From NCBI RefSeq assembly GCF_013302895.1, contig NZ_VJOK01000001.1, positions 3,312,447 to 3,376,446 of the forward strand: a stretch of DNA of 64,000 bases, in the 5' to 3' direction. The notes beneath the pieces were generated by a model. It searched no databases. It saw nothing but the letters and a program-made list of their open reading frames with translations, and was not told the origin of the DNA. Shown in pieces: positions 57,311 to 64,000 of the stretch (positions within the stretch are counted from its first letter, which is position 1; every line of letters begins with the position of its first letter). Source of the stretch: Streptomyces albus subsp. chlorinus. GTDB lineage: Bacteria; Actinomycetota; Actinomycetes; Streptomycetales; Streptomycetaceae. A program made the position numbers and the translations under genes.

Positions 57311-57793
57311 TCAGGAAGCGAGCACCTCGTCGAGCAGCGCTTCGGCCTTGTCCTCGTTGGTGTTCTCGGCCAACGCCAGTTCGCTCACCAGGATCTGGCG
57401 GGCCTTGGCCAGCATCCGCTTCTCACCCGCGGACAGGCCGCGCTCGCGCTCCCGGCGCCACAGGTCGCGCACCACCTCGGCGACCTTGATCACGTCGCCG
57501 GACGCGAGCTTCTCGAGATTCGCCTTGTAGCGGCGGGACCAGTTCGTGGGCTCCTCGGCATACGGCGCGCGGAGCACCTCGAAGACCCGGTCCAGCCCGT
57601 CCGAACCGACGACGTCGCGCACGCCCACGAACTCCGCATTGTCCGCCGGTACGCGCACCGTCAAATCGCCCTGCGCAACCTTCAGAACCAAGTAGGTCTT
57701 GTCCACGCCTTTGATCTGGCGAGTTTCGATAGCCTCGATCAGCGCGGCCCCGTGATGGGGATAGACCACGGTGTCGCCAACCTTGAACGTCAT
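57311..57793 (-). CDS. carD: CarD family transcriptional regulator
   Basis: A 160-residue RNA-polymerase-binding regulator. The N-terminal domain [28 protein letters not shown] resembles the TRCF RNAP-interaction domain, and the helical C-terminus ([45 protein letters not shown], in parts) binds promoter DNA and stabilises the open complex, especially at rRNA promoters. Length is that of the actinobacterial essential form. ispD-ispF follow at a distance. The stop adjoins repeats. Confidence 0.95.
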   Translation of the reverse strand: MTFKVGDTVVYPHHGAALIEAIETRQIKGVDKTYLVLKVAQGDLTVRVPADNAEFVGVRDVVGSDGLDRVFEVLRAPYAEEPTNWSRRYKANLEKLASGDVIKVAEVVRDLWRRERERGLSAGEKRMLAKARQILVSELALAENTNEDKAEALLDEVLAS

Positions 57794-58499
57794 GTGTCAG
57801 GTACCCCTTCCGTGGCTATCCAGGGTAACACGGGAACGACGTCTTCTGAATGGCGTTTTCGCAGGTCAGGGCGCATCTCGGGGCTTGACAAGCGGCCCTC
57901 TATCGTGCTTCGAGCGGCCAATGCACGCAGGTATTCGCAGGTGAGAGCGGTTCTGCGCACCTGCGGAAACGGGCGCGGAGAGCACCCGGAAGAGGCTCGC
58001 GACACGTCCGGAGTGCCCGTTTTGTCCGACTGTAGGGAGTCAGCCTCTTCACACCTTCTTCCGGCTTTCCCAAGAATTGATCAATGGCCGCGCGAGAACC
58101 GGTTGATCAATTCTTCATCAACCTCTCGCATTCTCTCGGAATCGCCCATACGGAGTCGTCGGCCGCCCCTCCACCGGCCCCCGCCGCCGGCCCCACCGCT
58201 ATTCGGCCGACCGCTCCCGGGCAGCCCCGGCAGGTGCCGGACCGTCACCCCGCGCGCCCGCCCGCCGGTTGCCCGGCGGGAAGCAGCGGAACGTACCGGC
58301 GCGGAAGAGGGCGGAAGGGGAAGGCGCGCGGGCGGGCGGGCGCGGTCCGGGTCGGAGGGTCGGGTGCGGGCCGCCGACCGGCTGTCGGTACCCTGAGCCC
58401 GCACGCGAAAGCCCATCCGTACGCGATCGGCACGCGCCCCGGAGCCATATCCGCTCGTGGCGTGCCGCCGCCATAGCCCGCCTAGGAGTTGCCGCCGCC
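57794..58499. other. long non-coding region upstream of carD with a 13-bp inverted repeat
   Basis: About 700 bases between divergent genes. The carD promoter must be here. A perfect inverted repeat (58072-58084 AAGAATTGATCAA, 58103-58115 its complement) with an 18-base spacer stands out for its AT content; each arm contains the palindrome TTGATCAA. Short open frames around 58084-58476 (plus) and 58081-58416 (minus) lack good start sites. Confidence 0.6.
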
Positions 58500-59225
58500 G
58501 TGAGCAGCAGCCTTCGTCGCGGCACCCTCGCCGCCACCACCCTCGCGCTCGCCGCCGTCTCGCTGACCGCCTGTGGCGCCGGAAACGACGCGCAGACGCT
58601 GGAGATCAAGCCCGACAACGCGGCGACGCACGTCGGGGACATCAAGATCCAGAACGTCAACGTCGTCACCGACACCAAGGGCTCGGGCGAGGCGACCATC
58701 ACCGCACGGATCTTCAACGAGGGCGCCAGGGACCAGATCCTCAAGGGCGTCTCCGCCAAGGGTGCCCGTGCCGAGCTGAGCCCGGCCAAGGGCGAGAAGA
58801 AGCTGGTCGTCCCGGCGGGCGGCTCCCTGAAGCTGGGCGGCACGGGCGAGGCCGCCGCGCTGCTGACCGACGCGAAGCGGGCCGGGGTCCGCGACGGCGA
58901 CGCCTTCCCCCTCACCTTCGACCTCAGCCGCACCGGCGCCGTCAAGCTGAGGGCCACGGTCCTGCCGGCCGAGGGCGCCTACAAGACCGTCGGTCCCAGC
59001 TCCTCCCCGTCCCCGCGGACCTCCGAGTCGGGCTCCCCCGGCGCGTCCGAGAGCGGCAAGCCGGGTGAGAGCGGCAAGCCCGGCGAGACCGGCAAGCCGG
59101 GCGATGAGGAGAACCCGGGCTCCTCCCACGAGCCGGGTGAGCGCTCCGAGCAGGGCGGGTCCGGCGAGGACTCCCCCTCGACCACACCGGACGCCCAGCA
59201 GGGGCAGGAGCACGCCGGGCACTGA
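58500..59225 (+). CDS. secreted lipoprotein, near phoP
   Basis: A 241-residue lipoprotein. The signal peptide ends in a lipobox (VSLTACGAG). The domain TLEIKPDNAATHVGDIKIQNVNVVTD through AKGARAELSPAKGEKKLVVPAGGSLKLGG (in parts) is a copper-chaperone-like beta fold of the DUF461 type. A C-terminal Ser/Gly/Pro/Glu repetitive tail follows (SESGSPGASESGKPGES repeats), a stalk with microrepeats. Start GTG 58500; AGGAG is 12 bases upstream. It is separated from phoP by a bidirectional terminator and is not in its operon. Metal binding is not proven. Confidence 0.8.
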   Translation: MSSSLRRGTLAATTLALAAVSLTACGAGNDAQTLEIKPDNAATHVGDIKIQNVNVVTDTKGSGEATITARIFNEGARDQILKGVSAKGARAELSPAKGEKKLVVPAGGSLKLGGTGEAAALLTDAKRAGVRDGDAFPLTFDLSRTGAVKLRATVLPAEGAYKTVGPSSSPSPRTSESGSPGASESGKPGESGKPGETGKPGDEENPGSSHEPGERSEQGGSGEDSPSTTPDAQQGQEHAGH

Positions 59226-59319
59226 GCCCCGCACCATCAGGGGTACGGAGACGAAAGGGGTACGGGGCCGGCGCGAGCAGCCACGCTCGGTCGCCCGGGA
59301 CCCCGGCAGGACGAAACGG

Positions 59320-59355
59320 CGAGAGGCCGCACCCCGCGCGGGGTGCGGCCTCTCG
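59320..59355. terminator. bidirectional terminator between lipoprotein and phoP
   Basis: Perfect 16-bp arms (CGAGAGGCCGCACCCC and complement) with a GCGC loop lie between convergent genes. Confidence 0.9.
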
Positions 59356-59388
59356 CCGCAGGGGCTGAAGGGTGCCCCCCGACGAGGC

Positions 59389-60069
59389 TTACGGCTCGAA
59401 CTTGTAGCCGAGGCCGCGGACCGTGACCAGGTAGCGGGGCGCGCCCGGGTCCGGTTCGATCTTGGCTCTGAGCCGCTTGACGTGGACGTCGAGGGTCTTG
59501 GTGTCGCCCACGTAGTCGGCGCCCCAGACCCGGTCGATCAGCTGCATACGGGTCAGGACGCGGCCCGCGTTGCGCAGCAGCATCTCCAGCAGGTCGAACT
59601 CCTTGAGCGGGAGATCCACCTTGTCGCCGTCCACCGTCACCACGTGCCGGTCCACGTCCATCCGGACCGGCCCGGCCTCCAGCGCCGCGGGGGCCGCCTC
59701 CTCCGGCTCGCCGCGGCGGCGCAGCACGGCGCGCACCCGGGCGACCAGTTCCCGGGAGGAGAACGGTTTGGTGACGTAGTCGTCGGCGCCTATCTCCAGG
59801 CCGACGACCTTGTCGATCTCACTGTCCTTGGCCGTCACCATGATCACCGGCACGTTGGACCGGCCGCGCAGCTGGCGGCAGACCTCGGTGCCGGGCAGCC
59901 CCGGCAGCATCAGGTCGAGCAGCACCAGGTCGGCACCGTTGCGCTCGAACTCCTCGAGCCCCTCGGGCCCCGTGGCCGCGACAGCGACCTCGAAGCCTTC
60001 CTTGCGGAGCATGTACGACAGTGCGTCGCTGAACGATTCCTCGTCCTCGACGACGAGCACTCGGGTCAC
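59389..60069 (-). CDS. phoP: phosphate-response regulator PhoP
   Basis: A 226-residue OmpR-family regulator. The receiver domain (VLVVEDEESF with the acidic pocket, LVLLDLMLPGLPG with the phosphoacceptor Asp, VTAKDSE, TKPF) is followed by a winged-helix domain (LLRNAGRVLTRMQLIDRVWG, VDVHVKRLRAKIE-type recognition, RGLGYKFEP). Start GTG 60069 overlaps the phoR stop (GTGA). With PhoR it activates phosphate-scavenging genes and represses antibiotic synthesis. The operator for the operon is at 61447. Confidence 0.97.
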   Translation of the reverse strand: MTRVLVVEDEESFSDALSYMLRKEGFEVAVAATGPEGLEEFERNGADLVLLDLMLPGLPGTEVCRQLRGRSNVPVIMVTAKDSEIDKVVGLEIGADDYVTKPFSSRELVARVRAVLRRRGEPEEAAPAALEAGPVRMDVDRHVVTVDGDKVDLPLKEFDLLEMLLRNAGRVLTRMQLIDRVWGADYVGDTKTLDVHVKRLRAKIEPDPGAPRYLVTVRGLGYKFEP

Positions 60070-61373
60070 GGGAGGACCTCCGGGGCGGAAAGTTGTTCAT
60101 CAGCCTGGTCGACATACGGCCGCTCCTCCTCGTCGAAGGCGGCCGGTTCCTGCAATGCGCCCGACAGGCGGTTCCGGCCCAGCCGGTCGGCCTTGTCGAG
60201 CGCGGCCTGCTCCCGTCCGCTGCCCGCCTCGGGCAGCCGCAGGGTGAAGGTGGAGCCCTGGCCCTCGGCGCTCCACACCGTGACCTCCCCGCCGTGCGAG
60301 GCGGCCACGTGCTTGACGATGGACAGGCCCAGTCCGGTGCCGCCGGTGGCGCGGGACCTGGCCGGATCGACGCGGTAGAACCGCTCGAAGATCCGCTCCT
60401 TGTCGCGGTCGGAGATGCCGATGCCCTGGTCGGTGACGGCGATCTCTATCAGGTCGCCGCCGGGGGCCTGGGTACGGCGGCCCGCGATCTTGACACGGGT
60501 GCGGGCGGGCGAGTAGTTGACGGCGTTCTCGACGAGGTTGCCGAGCGCGGCGGCGAGCTGGCCGCGGTTCCCCCACACGTGCAGCCCCTCGGTGCCCCCG
60601 GCGAGCAGGGTGATCTGCTTGCTGTCGGCGCTCTGCCTGCTGCGCTCTATGGCCTCGGTCACCAGTTCGTCGACGCGGACCGACTCGGAGTCCTCCAGCG
60701 GGTCGTCGTTCTGCACCCGGGAGAGGTCGATCAGCTCCTGCACGAGGTTGGTCAGCCGCGTGGCCTCGTTCTGCATGCGTCCCGCGAAGCGCTCCACCGC
60801 CTCGGGGTCGTCCGAGGCGTCCATGACGGCCTCCGAGAGCAGCGAGAGGGCGCCGACCGGGGTCTTCAGCTCATGGCTGACGTTGGCGACGAAGTCCCGC
60901 CGCACCGCCTCGATCCTGCGGGCCTCCGTCAGGTCCTCCACCAGCAGGAGCACCAGCCGGGAGCCGAGCGGTGCCACGCGTGCGGAGACCGCGAGGGCAT
61001 CGCCCCTTCCGGTACCGCGCCGGGGCAGGTCCAGCTCGACCTGCCGTATCTCTCCGTCCCGCCGGGTATCCCTGGCCATCTGGAGCATGGGCTCCACGGC
61101 GAGCCGGCCGCCGCGCACCAGCCCCAGCGCGTACGCGGCGGAGCTGGCCTTGACGACGGCGTCGCTCTCGTCCAGCACGACGGCGGACGAACGGAGGACC
61201 GACAGGACGGTGTCGACACCCGGGGGGAGCCCCGGACCGGTGTGCAGCGTGGAGGAGGCGCGGGTGGGCTTGGCCTGCTCCCGCTCGCTCCAGCGGAACG
61301 CCAGCATCGCGATCACGCCGGTGCACACACCGGCGATCGCTGCTGCCGCGGCGACCGCCGCATTCACGTCCAT
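60066..61373 (-). CDS. phoR: phosphate sensor histidine kinase PhoR
   Basis: A 435-residue kinase with one N-terminal membrane segment (AAVAAAAAIAGVCTGVIAMLAF), a PAS-like cytoplasmic domain (about 45-155), a HisKA box FVANVSHELKTPVGALSLLSEAV with the phosphorylated His, and an ATPase domain (NLVENAVNYS, ERFYRVDPARS, GTGLGLSIVKHV). The C-terminal tail after ATPase is Glu/Gln-rich. It overlaps phoP by four bases. The start ATG at 61373 is close behind the PHO boxes. Single membrane helix and lack of a periplasmic domain suit sensing through PhoU and the Pst transporter. Confidence 0.96.
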   Translation of the reverse strand: MDVNAAVAAAAAIAGVCTGVIAMLAFRWSEREQAKPTRASSTLHTGPGLPPGVDTVLSVLRSSAVVLDESDAVVKASSAAYALGLVRGGRLAVEPMLQMARDTRRDGEIRQVELDLPRRGTGRGDALAVSARVAPLGSRLVLLLVEDLTEARRIEAVRRDFVANVSHELKTPVGALSLLSEAVMDASDDPEAVERFAGRMQNEATRLTNLVQELIDLSRVQNDDPLEDSESVRVDELVTEAIERSRQSADSKQITLLAGGTEGLHVWGNRGQLAAALGNLVENAVNYSPARTRVKIAGRRTQAPGGDLIEIAVTDQGIGISDRDKERIFERFYRVDPARSRATGGTGLGLSIVKHVAASHGGEVTVWSAEGQGSTFTLRLPEAGSGREQAALDKADRLGRNRLSGALQEPAAFDEEERPYVDQADEQLSAPEVLP

Positions 61374-61446
61374 ACAGCCAGGTTATGCGCCCCTTCCGAC
61401 ACTCCCCCAGTCCTGGAGGGGTCACCCGGAAGAGCTGTCGCCCAGT

Positions 61447-61479
61447 GTTTACCCTCACGGCGTCCGTCGTTCACCGTTG
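61447..61479. promoter_or_regulatory. PHO box (PhoP operator) between phoR and phoU
   Basis: Three adjacent 11-base direct repeats: GTTTACCCTCA (61447), CGGCGTCCGTC (61458) and GTTCACCGTTG (61469). The outer two carry the GTTYACC core of streptomycete PHO boxes and the middle is degenerate. Position between the divergent phoR and phoU genes matches the autoregulated intergenic site known in S. coelicolor. Confidence 0.85.
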
Positions 61480-61538
61480 AGGGCGGAACCGGTCGCATTT
61501 CGGGCGCACCGTGGGAGCGTAGGGGCCCGCGGGACCCC

Positions 61539-61570
61539 CACAAGAACATCCGTGCACAAGAACATCCGTG
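61539..61570. repeat. perfect 16-bp tandem duplication in the phoU leader
   Basis: CACAAGAACATCCGTG is present twice end to end (61539-61554, 61555-61570) just before the phoU ribosome-binding site. CACAAGAA also occurs in the array at 21130. Confidence 0.9.
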
Positions 61571-61586
61571 CGAGGGAAGGACAGCC

Positions 61587-62405
61587 ATGCGGGACGCGTA
61601 CCACGAGGAGCTGGACTCGATCGGGGACAGCCTGGTCGAGATGGCCCGGCTCGTCGGCTCCGCGATCGGGCGCGCCACCACGGCGATGCTGGACGCGGAC
61701 CTCAAGCTCGCCGAGAGCGTCATCGCCGCCGACGAGAAGGTGGACGACCTCCAGCGCGACCTGGAGACCCGGGCGATACAGCTGCTGGCCCGCCAGCAGC
61801 CGGTCGCCACCGACCTGCGCATCGTCGTGACCTCGCTGCGGATGAGCGCCGACCTGGAGCGCTCCGGCGACCTGGCGCAGCACGTCGCGAAGGTCGCCCG
61901 GCTGCGCTTCCCCGAGTCCGCCGTGCCCCAGGACCTCCAGGCGACGCTGCTGGAGATGGGGCAGCTCGCCCAGCGGCTGATGGCCAAGGCCGCCGAGGTC
62001 CTCATCACCAAGGACGTGGACCTGGCGATGCAGCTGGAACAGGACGACGACGCCATGGACCTGCTGCACCGCGCCCTCTTCCAGCACCTGATGGACGACC
62101 GCTGGAAGCACGGCATCGAGACCGCCGTGGACGTCACACTGCTGGGCCGCTACTACGAGCGGTTCGCCGACCACGCCGTGTCGGTGGCCCGCCGCGTCGT
62201 CTACCTGGTGACGGGCGACTACGCCGACGAGATCGACCCGGCCCTGACCGCCGCCACCAACGGCTCGGCCGGCGGCAACGGGAACGGTGCCGGGAACGGC
62301 GGCGGACAGGGGACGGCGCAGGGGAAGGGGGGAGGCCCCGGCGCGGCCGCGACGCGGACCGCGGCCGCCGCGGGCGAGGGTGCGGCGCCGGGCGAGGACC
62401 GCTGA
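61587..62405 (+). CDS. phoU: phosphate signaling complex protein PhoU
   Basis: A 272-residue PhoU. Two three-helix bundle halves are visible, each with the conserved patterns: MRDAYHEELDSIGDSLVEMARLVGSAI, ADEKVDDLQRDLETRAIQLLARQQPVATDLR, RSGDLAQHVAKVARLRF and GRYYERFADHAVSVARRVVYLVTG. It binds PhoR and the Pst transporter and signals phosphate sufficiency. After about residue 220 there is a Gly/Asn/Ala-rich tail of about 50 residues without conservation (GNGNGAGNGGGQG). Start ATG 61587 with GGAAGG in front. It diverges from phoR-phoP. Confidence 0.95.
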   Translation: MRDAYHEELDSIGDSLVEMARLVGSAIGRATTAMLDADLKLAESVIAADEKVDDLQRDLETRAIQLLARQQPVATDLRIVVTSLRMSADLERSGDLAQHVAKVARLRFPESAVPQDLQATLLEMGQLAQRLMAKAAEVLITKDVDLAMQLEQDDDAMDLLHRALFQHLMDDRWKHGIETAVDVTLLGRYYERFADHAVSVARRVVYLVTGDYADEIDPALTAATNGSAGGNGNGAGNGGGQGTAQGKGGGPGAAATRTAAAAGEGAAPGEDR

Positions 62406-62506
62406 GGGCACGTGCAACCACGCGCCCTTGATGCGCCCGGGGCCGGTCGGCGTGCAATGGGGCCGTGTCATGCCCGTCCATGACTGTCCCCGCCGAGGAG
62501 GGAACG

Positions 62507-62671
62507 ATGGCTGAATCGCCCACACCGCTCCGGAGCCCGGCCGAGCAACCGCCGGCCACCCCACGGGACGCCCGGGAACTGCCCCTGCTGGGAGCGTGCG
62601 GCTGCGGTCCCGGCTGCGGCTGCGGCTGCCAGTCCGGCGGCGCCTGCTCGTGCGGGGGTTCCTGCGGCTGA
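62507..62671 (+). CDS. 54-residue cysteine-rich protein
   Basis: ATG 62507 follows GGAGGGAAC at the correct spacing. The first 30 residues are Pro/Glu/Ala-rich. The last 25 hold eight cysteines in the pattern C-x-C-x3-C-x-C-x-C-x5-C-x-C-x3-C with only Gly/Ser/Ala/Pro/Gln between. Such composition suits metal binding like a metallothionein or a redox-active cluster, but no family is recognised. It is read in the same direction as phoU, about 100 bases later, and is convergent with the kinase at 62747, sharing its terminator. Confidence 0.7.
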   Translation: MAESPTPLRSPAEQPPATPRDARELPLLGACGCGPGCGCGCQSGGACSCGGSCG

Positions 62672-62721
62672 CCGCACCGCGCGGGCCGCCGCGGGCCGCG
62701 GACGCGCCCCACAGGCCACGG

Positions 62722-62758
62722 GCGGGGCCCTGACCGGTTCGGCAGGTCAGGGCCCCGC
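62722..62758. terminator. terminator shared by the cysteine-rich gene and the kinase gene
   Basis: Perfect 14-bp arms (GCGGGGCCCTGACC and complement) with a 9-base loop. The kinase stop codon (62747) is inside the right arm. Confidence 0.85.
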
Positions 62759-64000
62759 ATCGTGCCGGGAGCCCGCACCCCCCTTGGGACCGGCACCGTC
62801 TTCGGAACCCGTGCCGCCTCTGGAGCCGGCACCGTGTCCGGACCTCGCCTCGTGGCCCAGCCTCGCGTCATGGCCCGGCCCCGCGTCGTGGCCGGCGTCC
62901 GCGCCGTCTTCGGACCCGACACCGCGTCCGGAACCCGCGCCACCGCTGGGACCGGCACCGTGTCCGGACCTCGCCTCGTGGCCCGCTTCCGCCTCATGGC
63001 CCAGCCCCGCGTCGTGGGCGGCGCTGGGTGTCGTGGTCGAGTCGGCGGGGGATGCCGGTGGCCACGGCAGGTGGGCGAGCAGGACGAAGGCGCCCTCCTG
63101 GGGCCCGTAGCTCAGGGTGCCGCCCTCGATCTCCAGCCGCTCGCGCAGCCCGGTGAGCCCGGCACCGGCCCCGGGGATGCCCGACCCGCCCGCCCCCGCG
63201 GGCAGCGGATTGCTGACCCGTACCGTCAGCCCCCGCTCCACCGCGCCCGCGACCCGCACCTCGACCGGCTGCCCCGGCGCGTGCTTGCGGGCGTTGGTCA
63301 GTCCTTCCTGCACCGCGCGGTAGGCGGTGCGCTGGAGCTGGGGCCGCAGCGGGAGGCCGCCCTCGCCGCCGGCCGGCCCGGACAACTCCTCGTCGAGGCG
63401 TACGGTCTGGCCCGCGGCGCGCGCCTCGTCCACCAGTTCGCCGATCCGGGAGAGGTCGGGCTGCGGGCGGGCCGCGCGCTCCGGGCCGGTGACCCCGCCC
63501 CGGGCCGCGCCGCCGCCCGCCTCCCGCGCCGCGTCCTCGGCCTCGTCCTCGCGCAGGACGTGCAGTACGTCACGCAGCTCCTCCAGCGCCTGGTGGGCGT
63601 TGTCCCGGATGACGGTGGCGCTCTCGGCGATCTCCGAGTCGTCGAGCGCCGCGCCCTCGCCCGCCGCCGTCCGCTGCGTCCGGTAGGCGAGCGCGCCCGC
63701 GTGCACGGACAGCAGCGAGACGCGGTGTGCCAGCACGTCGTGCATCTCCCGCGCGATGGCCCGCCGCTCGGCGCGGCGGACGTCCGCCAGCCGCCGCTCG
63801 TGGTCGGCCTGCGCGCGCACCGCGTCCTCGCGCAGCTTGAGCACCAGCTGCCGTCGGACCCGGGCCAGGCTGCCCCAGGCGAAGAAGAGCAGGTAGTAGA
63901 CGACCACGAAGGCGGCGATCGTCCAGCGCTCGTCGTGCGGTACCCCGTACAGCAGCACGTACGGGAGCGTGGCCCCCAGGTGCAGCGCCAGCACCAGCAG
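62747..64000 (-). CDS. sensor histidine kinase (LuxR-type partner), 5' end beyond window
   Basis: The visible 415 or more residues begin inside the membrane region (LPYVLLYGV, WTIAAFVVVYYLLFFAWG). The HisKA_3 box RRAIAREMHDVLAHRVSLLSVHAGAL has the phosphoacceptor His, and the ATPase domain has the N box LTNARKHAPG and a glycine-rich G box (GAGAGLTGLRERLEIEGG). This class pairs with LuxR/NarL regulators. After about residue 300 comes a Gly/His/Ala-rich tail of some 100 residues, repeats of GHDAGPGHDARLGHEA. The first codon lies beyond 64000. Confidence 0.9.
   Translation of the reverse strand: MLVLALHLGATLPYVLLYGVPHDERWTIAAFVVVYYLLFFAWGSLARVRRQLVLKLREDAVRAQADHERRLADVRRAERRAIAREMHDVLAHRVSLLSVHAGALAYRTQRTAAGEGAALDDSEIAESATVIRDNAHQALEELRDVLHVLREDEAEDAAREAGGGAARGGVTGPERAARPQPDLSRIGELVDEARAAGQTVRLDEELSGPAGGEGGLPLRPQLQRTAYRAVQEGLTNARKHAPGQPVEVRVAGAVERGLTVRVSNPLPAGAGGSGIPGAGAGLTGLRERLEIEGGTLSYGPQEGAFVLLAHLPWPPASPADSTTTPSAAHDAGLGHEAEAGHEARSGHGAGPSGGAGSGRGVGSEDGADAGHDAGPGHDARLGHEARSGHGAGSRGGTGSEDGAGPKGGAGSRHDAGP

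Noticed and set aside
58081..58476. Open frames around the 13-bp inverted repeat (plus 58084-58476, minus 58081-58416)
   Set aside because: No ribosome-binding site precedes either start, both are Pro/Arg/Gly-rich, and they overlap each other antiparallel.

Overview
The window is GC-rich, densely coded chromosomal DNA of a Streptomyces-type actinomycete. GTG starts are common, third positions are GC-saturated, and intrinsic terminators are mostly long GC hairpins without U-tracts. The gene content and order (groEL, cold-shock gene, MoaD-like gene, thrC; otsA; nagK-nagA; cdgB; msiK; rlmB, cysS, ispF, ispD, carD; phoP-phoR divergent from phoU) match, as far as I recall, the conserved core of the S. 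coelicolor chromosome around msiK and phoRP. It is ordinary core chromosome broken by one fresh insertion sequence, one small accessory island and many short-period tandem repeats.

Layout. 1-5250: cutC, an HD hydrolase, a Cmx-like exporter, then an IS701-family element (3146-4535) inserted into a 17-bp repeat array next to a DUF4031 gene. 5340-9530: N-acetylmuramic acid cluster (MurR-type regulator, murQ, PTS EIIBC permease). 9575-16000: TetR/MFS pair, VOC protein, orphan sensor-domain membrane protein, two secreted proteins (one an SLT transglycosylase), YnfA. 15625-19090: FAD monooxygenase divergent from a GntR-TetR double regulator, then coupled GNAT and DUF427 genes. 19231-21535: groEL under two CIRCE operators, and a cold-shock gene. 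22013-28000: MoaD-like carrier, threonine synthase, glucosyl-3-phosphoglycerate synthase-like gene, otsA, otsB. 28014-33004: GlcNAc/amino-sugar genes (Tat lipoprotein solute-binding protein, nagK, nagA, PfkB kinase) with a DasR-type site. 33429-40200: CBM membrane protein, the diguanylate cyclase cdgB, flavin reductase, arfB, terD, pentapeptide protein. 40344-46600: a decayed quinone oxidoreductase, short MltG, two tiny ORFs, a three-gene DUF1023 hydrolase/lipoprotein operon, ending at the 3' end of tRNA-Thr(TGT). 46841-57793: msiK, sugar nucleotidyltransferase, DoxX protein (frameshifted), rlmB, cysS, ispF, ispD, carD. 58500-64000: lipoprotein, phoP/phoR, PHO box, phoU, a cysteine-rich mini-protein, and a histidine kinase cut by the window end.

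How the genes fit together. Several neighbourhoods concern cell-wall amino sugars and carbon/phosphate sensing: MurNAc-6-P breakdown, GlcNAc-6-P deacetylation under a predicted DasR site, MsiK (shared ATPase of sugar ABC importers) and PhoRP/PhoU. Trehalose-6-P synthase lies beside a glucosylphosphoglycerate synthase-like gene, linking glucose storage and compatible-solute chemistry.

Most unusual features. (1) Many unrelated intergenic minisatellites have 16-24 bp units, with 17 bp recurring, and similar simple repeats extend into coding ends (MurQ, the PTS permease, the last histidine kinase). (2) The DUF1023 operon and two mini-ORFs lie in the slot next to tRNA-Thr and msiK where, from memory, S. 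coelicolor carries its contractile-injection-system cluster. (3) A 54-residue peptide has eight cysteines in its last 25 residues. (4) The IS transposase and the DoxX gene each appear split by a frameshift in a homopolymer or GC-rich tract.
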